20,292 bases of DNA from a virus, in the IMG/VR virus record IMGVR_UViG_3300027631_002380, positions 1-20,292 of that record; one strand, written 5' to 3'. The notes below the pieces were generated by a model. It saw only the letters and a list, made by a program, of their open reading frames with translations. It did no database searches and had not been told where the DNA came from. Below, one piece after another: positions 5,784-11,907 of the stretch; the first letter of the stretch is position 1, and each line of letters opens with the position of its first letter. The translations under genes and the position numbers were made by a program.

Positions 5784-6222
5784 AGCAACGACGAATGTGA
5801 TGAATCGTAAGTGCGGTGATTGTACTGCATGCTGCGAAGGTTGGCAAAGTGCAAATATCAATGGGCATGAGATGTTTCCCGGTCGACCATGTCACTTCTT
5901 TGCAAAAACTTGTACCATCTATGAGTTTCGACCGTCGACATGTACGAGTTATTTTTGCTCGTGGATGTTAGACAGTGATAAGACATTCCCAGAATGGTTT
6001 CGACCAGATCTTTCAGGTGTGATTATGACTCATCGAGATTGGGAAGGCGGAACATATCTTGAGGTGCGAGAAGCCGGTAAGGAAATAACACCGAGTGTCT
6101 TATCATGGATCTATGAACATGGCGCTCGTACTAACATATACTTACGAGTTCAGATCAAAGGATCATGGCATTGTCACGGAGATCAAAGCTTCGCAGACAG
6201 TTTTAACACAGTCGATCGCTAA
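5770..6222 (+). CDS. YkgJ-family cysteine-cluster protein
   Basis: A 150-residue protein with the metal-binding cysteine pattern of the YkgJ/UPF0153 family: CGDCTACC at residues 15-22, PC at 40-41, then CTIYEFRPSTC at 48-58 and C63. These cysteines probably bind zinc or an iron-sulfur cluster; no enzymatic role is established for the family. Start uncertain: ATG 5770 overlaps the preceding gene, and ATG 5800 (MNRKCGD) would remove only a short Thr/Asn-rich leader. It is the last gene before the terminator at 6238-6270. Confidence 0.82.
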   Translation: MTTNRATTNVMNRKCGDCTACCEGWQSANINGHEMFPGRPCHFFAKTCTIYEFRPSTCTSYFCSWMLDSDKTFPEWFRPDLSGVIMTHRDWEGGTYLEVREAGKEITPSVLSWIYEHGARTNIYLRVQIKGSWHCHGDQSFADSFNTVDR

Positions 6223-6237
6223 AATCTTTTCAAAAAA

Positions 6238-6270
6238 AATGCATTCGGACTTGTTCTGAGTGCGTTTTTT
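6238..6270 (+). terminator. Strong rho-independent terminator
   Basis: A 12-bp hairpin: 6238-6249 (AATGCATTCGGA) pairs fully, with G-T pairs, with 6255-6266, loop CTTGT, then a T tract to 6270. The 3' arm TCTGAGTGCGTT is nearly identical to that of the terminator at 1636-1668, and the same promoter type follows at once, so the terminator-promoter unit looks like a duplicated cassette. Confidence 0.9.
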
Positions 6271-6271
6271 G

Positions 6272-6301
6272 GTGTACATTATTATCAAAACAGTGTAAGG
6301 T
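6272..6301 (+). promoter_or_regulatory. Early-type promoter copy 5 (TGTACA-N17-TAAGGT)
   Basis: GTGTACA at 6272-6278, TAAGGT at 6296-6301, then TATAAT at 6307-6312. It abuts the terminator at 6238-6270 with one base between. It drives the genes from 6330. Confidence 0.82.
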
Positions 6302-6329
6302 GGAACTATAATCAAGAAGGAAGAAAAAA

Positions 6330-6677
6330 ATGATTAAGGTTTATCAGATCCAGTTGAGCAACGCAGAAATTGATGCGATCAATAGCGGCGAAACTAGCGT
6401 ACGCATCAAGGCTTATTTCGATCGTAGCTTCGAAGGCAAATTTAAAGCTGAAAACTTTCAGTACTACACACATGTTGCTAATGTTGATACCAACGACATG
6501 GAAAATGCCTTCGAAGCGATGAATCTCTGGGAAGAAAGCATATACTTCGAGGATATTTTTAAGCTCGGTCCTTGCTCTTCGATGTCAGTTGGCGATATTA
6601 TTGAAGACGCTGATGGTAAACTTTATCGCTGCGCTTCGGCCGGCTTCACACTTCTTGAAAATTATCAAAAGGATTAA
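6330..6677 (+). CDS. Hypothetical protein with YodL-like C-terminal motif
   Basis: A 115-residue acidic protein with AGAAGGAAG upstream of the ATG. The C-terminal part reads SSMSVGDIIEDADGKLYRCASAGF (given in parts: SSMSVGDIIE near residues 84-93, then KLYRCASAGF), a pattern seen in small YodL/DUF-type proteins of phages and plasmids with an SxSVGD-V/I...G..Y.C...GF ending. The family has no firm function that I know. First gene of the unit driven by the promoter at 6272. Confidence 0.75.
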   Translation: MIKVYQIQLSNAEIDAINSGETSVRIKAYFDRSFEGKFKAENFQYYTHVANVDTNDMENAFEAMNLWEESIYFEDIFKLGPCSSMSVGDIIEDADGKLYRCASAGFTLLENYQKD

Positions 6678-6679
6678 TT

Positions 6680-6961
6680 ATGCTTAAACTCTCAAAAGAT
6701 TTAAGTCGGTTTCCAAGTCAGCGGGCTGCTTTGGCTCGTCGGAATTCCGAACTCTTTCTTGAAATCATTAAATGGACTGGTACGTCTTGCGTTATTGTGG
6801 CTGCAGCTTGTCGAGCGTTTGATTTCCATGCAGCAGATCTTCTGATCTCGATTGCTGGTGCTGGCCTTTGGGGTTATGCTGCAATTGCGATGAGAGATAA
6901 AGCACTGATTGCCGTAAACGCACTTGTTGTTGGTATTTTGATTATAGGAGTTATCGTATGA
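6680..6961 (+). CDS. Small two-helix membrane protein (93 aa)
   Basis: N-terminal ~25 residues are basic (SRFPSQRAALARRN), followed by hydrophobic segments WTGTSCVIVAAACRAF (about 32-47), LLISIAGAGLWGYAAIAM (54-71) and ALIAVNALVVGILIIGVIV (75-93). Thus two or three transmembrane helices with an inside N-terminus. AAGGA upstream. Stop overlaps the next ATG (ATGA). Could be a holin-like or accessory membrane protein; nothing in the sequence decides. Confidence 0.7.
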   Translation: MLKLSKDLSRFPSQRAALARRNSELFLEIIKWTGTSCVIVAAACRAFDFHAADLLISIAGAGLWGYAAIAMRDKALIAVNALVVGILIIGVIV

Positions 6962-7098
6962 AGTATGATCCATGGACCAATCCGGTCTTTGTTCGTCGTT
7001 TGAAGAACGTTCTTGTTGCATCTCAGCGTGCAGAAAACCCTGAATTTAAAGCGATGTGGTTGAAAAAGTTTGATCAGCTGTTCTTGGAAGCAGAATAA
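6958..7098 (+). CDS. Small basic hypothetical protein (46 aa)
   Basis: Begins MKYDPWTNPVFVRRLKNVL and ends KFDQLFLEAE. It overlaps the stop of the preceding gene in an ATGA arrangement. TAGGAG lies 8 bases upstream inside that gene. Amphipathic helix with several aromatic residues. It has no cysteines, so it does not look like a peptide substrate for the radical SAM enzyme that follows. No family recognised. Confidence 0.6.
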   Translation: MKYDPWTNPVFVRRLKNVLVASQRAENPEFKAMWLKKFDQLFLEAE

Positions 7099-7101
7099 AT
7101 A
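7094..7101 (+). promoter_or_regulatory. AATAAATA, possible late promoter before the radical SAM gene
   Basis: One base off the T4 late consensus TATAAATA. Expected transcription start about 7107 would leave a 24-base leader containing GAGGTG before the TTG start at 7131, which is a workable arrangement. Confidence 0.35.
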
Positions 7102-7130
7102 CCTTGCTACAGTTTTTTGTGAGGTGAAAT

Positions 7131-8144
7131 TTGTCTAATTTTATTCGTTCTCGGTTAAAAGCATATCAGATCCGGCGTTTGGCTATCGACCTTTTTGGGT
7201 TCTGTAATGCCAAATGCTGGTATTGCCCTGTCAAGTATATTCCTCAGCCAGAATCTGGCATGAAGCAGATGGCCATCGAGGATGTCGAGAAGATCTTTCG
7301 AAAACTTATTGTCGAACGAGAGACACCGAACGGTGTAGTCAGTCCAGATTTTGAGCTTTTCTTAACTACACACTATAGCGAAGTCTTACTATACAAAAAC
7401 TTCGAGAAGCTGCTTGAGTTGGCAAAGCACTATGGATTGAAGACATTTGTTCTCAGTAATGGAATCAATGTGACGCCCGAAAAACTTGATATTATCAATA
7501 AATATACTCCATCGGTAATTCAAGAACTTGCTTTAAATATACCTGCCTTTGAAAGCGCAAAGCTTTGGTCAAAAAGATCAGGATTTCCTGAGAAACGCTT
7601 CGATGAAATGATGGCAAACCTTCAAAACTTGCATGATCATCCAGTGACTCGTAAGTTACAAGGAAGAGTAAAGCTGATTGTTAACGGTGTGAATGAACTG
7701 TCGTTTAAAACAGGATCTCTCAAGAAAGGTCCTAAATTTGAAGAGCTTGACATCGATCTCGATCTTTTTACAGGCGAGCATCAGAGGCAAGTAGATATTG
7801 CGACTAAGTTATTTCCTAAATTTGACATCGAAAAGTCTGAACTTATCGATCGTACTGGACTCATTGGTCAGTATATTACTGAAGAAGAATATATGAAAGA
7901 TCGTATGAAGAATCGTACGGTCGTCGGTTGTAATAATTGGGGCGATCGAAACTACGAGTGGTTAAGTGTTAATTCAAACGGAGATGCCATTCTTTGTTGT
8001 AATGATTATAACTTTGATTATATCTTTGGTAATATTCTCGAACAAGAACTCGATGAAATGTGGTACAGTGAGAAGCATGTCGAAACTATCGACAGAGCCT
8101 ATAACAACATTTGTACAAAGTGCAGCGCATCAGTCACGAAATAG
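7131..8144 (+). CDS. Radical SAM/SPASM-domain enzyme
   Basis: A 337-residue protein with a TTG start preceded by GAGGTG. The radical SAM motif CNAKCWYC (Cx3Cx2C) is at residues 25-32 and binds the 4Fe-4S cluster that cleaves S-adenosylmethionine. The C-terminus has a SPASM-like set of cysteines for extra clusters: C267, CC at 289-290, and CTKC at 328-331, with GNILEQELDEMW between, as in peptide- or protein-modifying SPASM enzymes. The middle of the protein has an unusual insert around ELNELSFKTGS and DIDLDLF. Substrate unknown; possible targets are phage or host proteins, or a small molecule. No obvious precursor peptide gene adjoins it. Confidence 0.9.
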   Translation: MSNFIRSRLKAYQIRRLAIDLFGFCNAKCWYCPVKYIPQPESGMKQMAIEDVEKIFRKLIVERETPNGVVSPDFELFLTTHYSEVLLYKNFEKLLELAKHYGLKTFVLSNGINVTPEKLDIINKYTPSVIQELALNIPAFESAKLWSKRSGFPEKRFDEMMANLQNLHDHPVTRKLQGRVKLIVNGVNELSFKTGSLKKGPKFEELDIDLDLFTGEHQRQVDIATKLFPKFDIEKSELIDRTGLIGQYITEEEYMKDRMKNRTVVGCNNWGDRNYEWLSVNSNGDAILCCNDYNFDYIFGNILEQELDEMWYSEKHVETIDRAYNNICTKCSASVTK

Positions 8145-8152
8145 TATAAATA
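8145..8152 (+). promoter_or_regulatory. TATAAATA, T4-type late promoter before the curli-like cluster
   Basis: An exact match to the T4 late consensus in a 13-base intergenic gap. T4 late promoters place this element at -13 to -6, so the transcript would start at about 8158, exactly the ATG of the first gene. This is the best candidate for late, gp55-type expression of the 8158-16617 cluster. Confidence 0.55.
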
Positions 8153-8157
8153 ATCGT

Positions 8158-8445
8158 ATGGGTTACGATACTATATTCAAAATTATTGGTGACGTCGGAT
8201 TCCCCATCGCAGCAGCATTGCTCGGTGGGGTTTTCGTTTATTTTGTTATCAACTATATCCTTGAGAGTGTTGTAAAAGCAATCAAGGGTATGCAGGGTAT
8301 TATCATGGGGCTTGACAATCGAGTCAAGACAATGAATCATGATATCATCCGTGTTGATGCTATAGTCAGTTCAGCTCTCGGTCTTCAACCAGACCTTGAC
8401 AGAATTGCCCGAGCAGACGGAAAGAACGATGCTCGGAAAGACTAA
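8158..8445 (+). CDS. Small single-pass membrane protein, paralogue A
   Basis: A 95-residue protein. One transmembrane helix follows a GDVGFPI motif (PIAAALLGGVFVYFVINYIL, about residues 15-34), then an amphipathic helix (GLDNRVKTMNHDIIRVDAIV) and a charged tail. There is no visible ribosome binding site; a transcript from the late promoter at 8145 would be leaderless. It is clearly related to the next gene in motif order (GFPI, TM, then DRV-type helix with ND-I-R). Small phage proteins with this plan include UviB/BhlA-type holin-like proteins, but the similarity is only in architecture. Stop and next ATG overlap (TAATG). Confidence 0.75.
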   Translation: MGYDTIFKIIGDVGFPIAAALLGGVFVYFVINYILESVVKAIKGMQGIIMGLDNRVKTMNHDIIRVDAIVSSALGLQPDLDRIARADGKNDARKD

Positions 8446-8696
8446 TGGATCCAGAACTGCTCGCAGAGCTTATAAAACAATACGGTTTTCCAATTGTCGC
8501 GTCTGTGGGAATGGGATATTTTGTTTGGTTCATTTATAAGTTTGTCACAGACAAATTAATGCCATTGATTGGCGAAACTAACGGTATTTTAATTGCACTA
8601 ATTGATCGTGTCCGCATGTTGGACAACGATCTCATTAGACTTCAGCAGAAGGTGAGTGTTGTTTTACAGATTAAGGATCCTCATAATGACAATTAA
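8445..8696 (+). CDS. Small single-pass membrane protein, paralogue B
   Basis: An 83-residue protein, paralogous to the preceding one: short N-terminal helix (ELLAELIKQY), GFPIVASVGMGYFVWFIYKFV transmembrane segment beginning about residue 15 (read as GFPIV then a hydrophobic stretch), then a helix with IALIDRVRMLDNDLIRLQQ resembling a coiled coil. Coupled by TAATG to paralogue A. The plan resembles UviB/BhlA-like holin-related proteins. Given its place directly before csgF, a role as an inner-membrane partner of the secretion module is equally possible. Evidence does not separate these. Confidence 0.75.
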   Translation: MDPELLAELIKQYGFPIVASVGMGYFVWFIYKFVTDKLMPLIGETNGILIALIDRVRMLDNDLIRLQQKVSVVLQIKDPHNDN

Positions 8697-8767
8697 TTTA
8701 AAAATTGAAATCCTTAAAGTATTCTGTCTTGAATTTGGGTTTTCTTCTGAAAAGAAAGAGGAAAAAG

Positions 8768-9208
8768 ATGTTCAAGAAAATATTGATTTGCTCGATATTC
8801 TTCAGCAGCCCAGCGGCAGCTGATCCGCTCGTACAACAGTTTAAAAGTCCATCCTTTAATGGATATGGATGGTCGTCACATGCGCAATCAATCGATGCAC
8901 AAGAACGTTCTCGTGAACAAGCAATCAAAGATGCCGAAGCCTCAAAGATTGCTCTTGCAAGAGCTGAAGCTTCGAACACGCCGCTTGCAAAATTTATGGC
9001 ACTATTCACCTCTCAGGTATATGCTCAGCTAGCCACACAGTTGTCAAACAATCTGTTTGCAGAAGGTTCGGCGCAACAAGGCATGTTTAATCTTGATGGT
9101 AATACGATTAGCTATGTAAAGACTGGCACATCGGTGACGTTGACAGTTGTCGACAAATTTGGTAATACGACAGTTGTGACTGTTCCTATTGCAACATTTG
9201 CATTTTAA
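8768..9208 (+). CDS. csgF: CsgF-like curli secretion accessory protein
   Basis: A 146-residue secreted protein. ATG 8768 is chosen over the in-frame ATG at 8705 because AAAGAGGA sits just upstream and it gives a clean signal peptide (MFKKILICSIFF...PAAA, cleavage before D19). The mature N-terminus has FKSPSFNG (25-32), matching the F-R-x-P-x-F-x-G pattern of E. coli CsgF, the part that inserts into the CsgG pore. The middle is an Ala/Glu-rich helix (RSREQAIKDAEASK), longer than in CsgF; then FTSQVYAQLATQLSNNLF and a C-terminal strand pair (TLTVVDKFGNTTVVTVPI), as in CsgF. It immediately precedes csgG. In curli systems CsgF caps the pore and helps anchor the nucleating fibre subunit. Confidence 0.88.
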   Translation: MFKKILICSIFFSSPAAADPLVQQFKSPSFNGYGWSSHAQSIDAQERSREQAIKDAEASKIALARAEASNTPLAKFMALFTSQVYAQLATQLSNNLFAEGSAQQGMFNLDGNTISYVKTGTSVTLTVVDKFGNTTVVTVPIATFAF

Positions 9209-9217
9209 GGAGAAGTT

Positions 9218-10042
9218 ATGAAAAAGCTTTTATTACTTCCATTACTTCTTATTACGACTGCTTGCGCCGGAGGAGTGCATCCTCATCTCAATCAGTCATA
9301 TCTTGCAAGAGAAGATGCTGAAGTAGAAAGATTTGCAAATCCTAAGTTGTTTAGAACTCTGCCAGAACTTGATGGTCAGGTAATTCCGATTGCCATCTAC
9401 TCGTTCACAGATAGAACAGGGCAACGCAAACCTTCTGCTACTCAAGCCAGCTTCTCGACAGCTGTCACACAAGGCGCAGATGCTTATGTTATCAAAACGT
9501 TGGCAGATGCTGGTGATGGCAAATGGTTTAAACCAGTAGAGCGTGTAGGCATTGATTCACTGATTAAAGAACGTCAACTCGTAAGACAGATGAGAGAGCA
9601 ACAACTCGGAGAAGGGGCTGAACCACTTCCTCCTTTGATGGTTGCAGGTATCATCCTTGAAGGTGGTATTATTGATTATAGTTCAAATACCAAAACTGGT
9701 GGTAACGGTGCAAGATTCCTTGGAATTGGTCCTTATCAACAGTATTCGGAAGATCAAGTTACTATTAGTATGCGACTCGTCTCAGTGCAAACAGGAGAAG
9801 TCCTAACATCTGTGACTGTTGAGAAAAATCTACTCTCTACATCCGAGGGAATTACAGCATTTAAGTTTTTCGATATGGGAACAAAGGCTTTTGAATTCGA
9901 TGGGCAACAAACATCAAATGAAGCCGGTAGTTATGCGATCCGTTCAGCCATAGAAACGGCCGTCGTTGAATTAATTAAGGATGGTGAACGTAAAGGTCTA
10001 TGGAGATTTAAGCAAAAGGAAACAACAAATGAAGGTAATTAA
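9218..10042 (+). CDS. csgG: CsgG-like outer-membrane curli secretion lipoprotein
   Basis: A 274-residue protein, close to the 277 of E. coli CsgG, the nonameric outer-membrane channel of type VIII (curli) secretion. Residues 1-15 form a lipoprotein signal with C16 as the lipidated cysteine (ITTAC). Matching regions include YSFTDRTGQRKP (61-72), FSTAVTQGADA (79-89), KWFKPVERVGIDSLIKERQ, GIILEGGIIDYSSN, GGNGARFLGIGPYQQY and AIRSAIETAVVELIKDG. In the pore-constriction loop Phe79 is kept, but the Tyr and Asn that accompany it in E. coli are replaced by Ser/Ala-type residues with one residue inserted. AAGGAGA is a strong ribosome binding site; the 3' end overlaps the curlin-like gene. Confidence 0.96.
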   Translation: MKKLLLLPLLLITTACAGGVHPHLNQSYLAREDAEVERFANPKLFRTLPELDGQVIPIAIYSFTDRTGQRKPSATQASFSTAVTQGADAYVIKTLADAGDGKWFKPVERVGIDSLIKERQLVRQMREQQLGEGAEPLPPLMVAGIILEGGIIDYSSNTKTGGNGARFLGIGPYQQYSEDQVTISMRLVSVQTGEVLTSVTVEKNLLSTSEGITAFKFFDMGTKAFEFDGQQTSNEAGSYAIRSAIETAVVELIKDGERKGLWRFKQKETTNEGN

Positions 10043-10802
10043 ATCTTTATTGGTTGGAGCTGCTCTTCTTTATGGAACATCAGTGACTGCACAAACAGTG
10101 CTACCGACAGCACCAACTCCACCAGCAATTGTAACTACATCACCAAATGAGGTGACTGCAGCTGCAGTAGCTACAACAAACAAAGTATATATCGATCAAG
10201 AAGGCGGCAATGTAGATGTTAACGTTGTTCAAACTGGTACTGCTAATATCATTGGCGACAATGATGATCCTATCTATTTACGAGGTGATAATCAAAGTGT
10301 CATCGCTATTCAAACCGGTAACGGAAACCAACTCTACATGGGCTTGGTCTCCGCTACAGGAGCACAAGGAATCGCAGCAGTAACAGTTCGTCAAATCGGC
10401 AATCTCAACACTGCAGACATCCGTTGTGGCACGCTGCAATCTGATGCTATCTGTAACCAGTTTGACCTAAATGCCAGATTTACAGGCGATTCAAACTCGC
10501 TCGTATTTCATGGTTCAGGCGAAAACATTCGTAACTCGATGGATATCACTGGTGATAACAATGCATTCAACATCGATGCACTCTCACCTAACGCAACTCA
10601 AACCATTCTCGTGACTGGTGATTACAATGACTTCGACGTGACACAGACAGGTCTCGGTGGAACATTCGGCCATTCACTGTATGTGAACCTTACAGGTACA
10701 CTGAACACCATTACAACCCAACAGTACGGAGCTTCTGAAACCGTAATCAATATTAACTCGGCGGGTTCAAATGGTACGTTTAATATTAAAACTGGTCATT
10801 AA
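10029..10802 (+). CDS. Secreted curlin-repeat-like protein 1 (candidate fibre subunit)
   Basis: A 257-residue protein. ATG 10029 is chosen because AAGGA lies eight bases upstream and it gives a signal peptide (MKVIKSLLVGAALLYGTSVTA, cleavage before Q22). After a Pro/Thr-rich linker (24-50) it has repeating short strands with Gln, Gly and Asn at turns, as in CsgA/CsgB: VYIDQEGGN (53-61), VNVVQTGTANIIGDN, IAIQTGNGNQ, VRQIGNLN, then GDSN, GDNN, GDYN and VTQTG units to the end. The repeats are less regular than in CsgA. As the gene directly after csgG, it is the likely secreted amyloid-type substrate. It has two cysteines, unlike typical curlins. Confidence 0.85.
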   Translation: MKVIKSLLVGAALLYGTSVTAQTVLPTAPTPPAIVTTSPNEVTAAAVATTNKVYIDQEGGNVDVNVVQTGTANIIGDNDDPIYLRGDNQSVIAIQTGNGNQLYMGLVSATGAQGIAAVTVRQIGNLNTADIRCGTLQSDAICNQFDLNARFTGDSNSLVFHGSGENIRNSMDITGDNNAFNIDALSPNATQTILVTGDYNDFDVTQTGLGGTFGHSLYVNLTGTLNTITTQQYGASETVININSAGSNGTFNIKTGH

Positions 10803-11907
10803 TGCACTCTTTCTGATATCGGTTCCCGCCTTTGCAGGTGTGGGATCGATATCAGAATTTCAGGGTGGAGGTTCCGTAAAGCGTGGTGCAAAGGTTGCGC
10901 CTGCTGCTAAAGGCTCGAGTATCGAGAAGAACGATACCGTATCGACCAATTCTCAAGGTAGATTTAAGATTCGATTCGTCGATGCCACCATGGTGAACAT
11001 CACACAAAATTCAAGGTTGGTCATCGACGATTTCGTGTATGATGGAAACAATAAGAGTAAAGGCAAGATTGGACTGAAACTCGCTTTAGGAACGGCGAGA
11101 TATACTTCTGGTGCGATTGCAAAGGGAAATTCAAAAGGTGTTGGTATACGTACACCGACTGCAACGATTGCTGTAAGAGGCACAGACTTTGTCATGTCTG
11201 TCGACGAAGCAGGTAGATCAACAGTTGTTTTGGTTCCTGAATGTTATAACGATAAAGATATTACAAAGCTCAACTTCGAATGTCCTTCAGGAGCTATCGA
11301 TGTCATCACTGCTGCAGGCATCGTCACTCTGACTCAGCCATTCCAAGCAACGATGGTCGAGAATTCTTATGCGCCTCCTGCGCCTCCTGTCGTCATTAAT
11401 CCTTCAATGAAGGGTATGGACAACAATATTCAGATCTCTCCTCTCGAAACGGATGACGGTCAATCACTCATCACTGCTGCTCGAGACGCGCTGAAGAAGT
11501 TTGTCAATCCTGCAAAGGCGGCATCTGACGACAATCAAGATCCAAATACTGGAGGAGATGGCGTAGAAGAAGTTGCAGTGGCGACTCTTCGTTTGCCTAC
11601 TCAAAACGAACTTCAAGACATTTATGCAGAGTATAACTCTGGAGAGAGACCGACTGAAACTGTCTACACGAACGTATCTCCTATCTTTAAAAAACAAATG
11701 CAAGTCGGATGGGTATACTCAAGAATTTCAGAAGATAAAAATCAAGTTGTCGTAATATGGTTACCAAAAGATACTGAAATTCAACTGGTTTCATCTCATA
11801 ACGGTATTGTCGACGCATACAATTTTATGGATGATAAATGGACCACGACAGGCACAGGTAGACCACAAGGAAATATCACCGTGATACAAGAGTCAGGTGC
11901 AAGATGA
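10771..11907 (+). CDS. Secreted FecR-domain protein
   Basis: A 378-residue protein with a signal peptide (MVRLILKLVINALFLISVPAFA, cleavage before G23). Residues ~30-145 are a FecR-type beta domain: VKRGAKVAPAAKGSSIEKND, TNSQGRFKIRFVDATMVNI, and the hallmark IRTPTATIAVRGTDF at 126-140. A ~165-residue C-terminal region of unknown fold follows, with a Pro-rich spacer (APPAPPVVINP). It lacks a transmembrane helix, so it is likely periplasmic or secreted rather than a membrane anti-sigma factor. The start overlaps the curlin gene by 32 bases. FecR-domain genes adjacent to CHASE2 cyclases are, as I recall, a recurring pair in bacteria. Confidence 0.87.
   Translation: MVRLILKLVINALFLISVPAFAGVGSISEFQGGGSVKRGAKVAPAAKGSSIEKNDTVSTNSQGRFKIRFVDATMVNITQNSRLVIDDFVYDGNNKSKGKIGLKLALGTARYTSGAIAKGNSKGVGIRTPTATIAVRGTDFVMSVDEAGRSTVVLVPECYNDKDITKLNFECPSGAIDVITAAGIVTLTQPFQATMVENSYAPPAPPVVINPSMKGMDNNIQISPLETDDGQSLITAARDALKKFVNPAKAASDDNQDPNTGGDGVEEVAVATLRLPTQNELQDIYAEYNSGERPTETVYTNVSPIFKKQMQVGWVYSRISEDKNQVVVIWLPKDTEIQLVSSHNGIVDAYNFMDDKWTTTGTGRPQGNITVIQESGAR

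Noticed and set aside
8705-8767. N-terminal extension of csgF starting at ATG 8705
   Set aside because: It would place a basic leader before the signal peptide; ATG 8768 has AAAGAGGA and a clean signal sequence.
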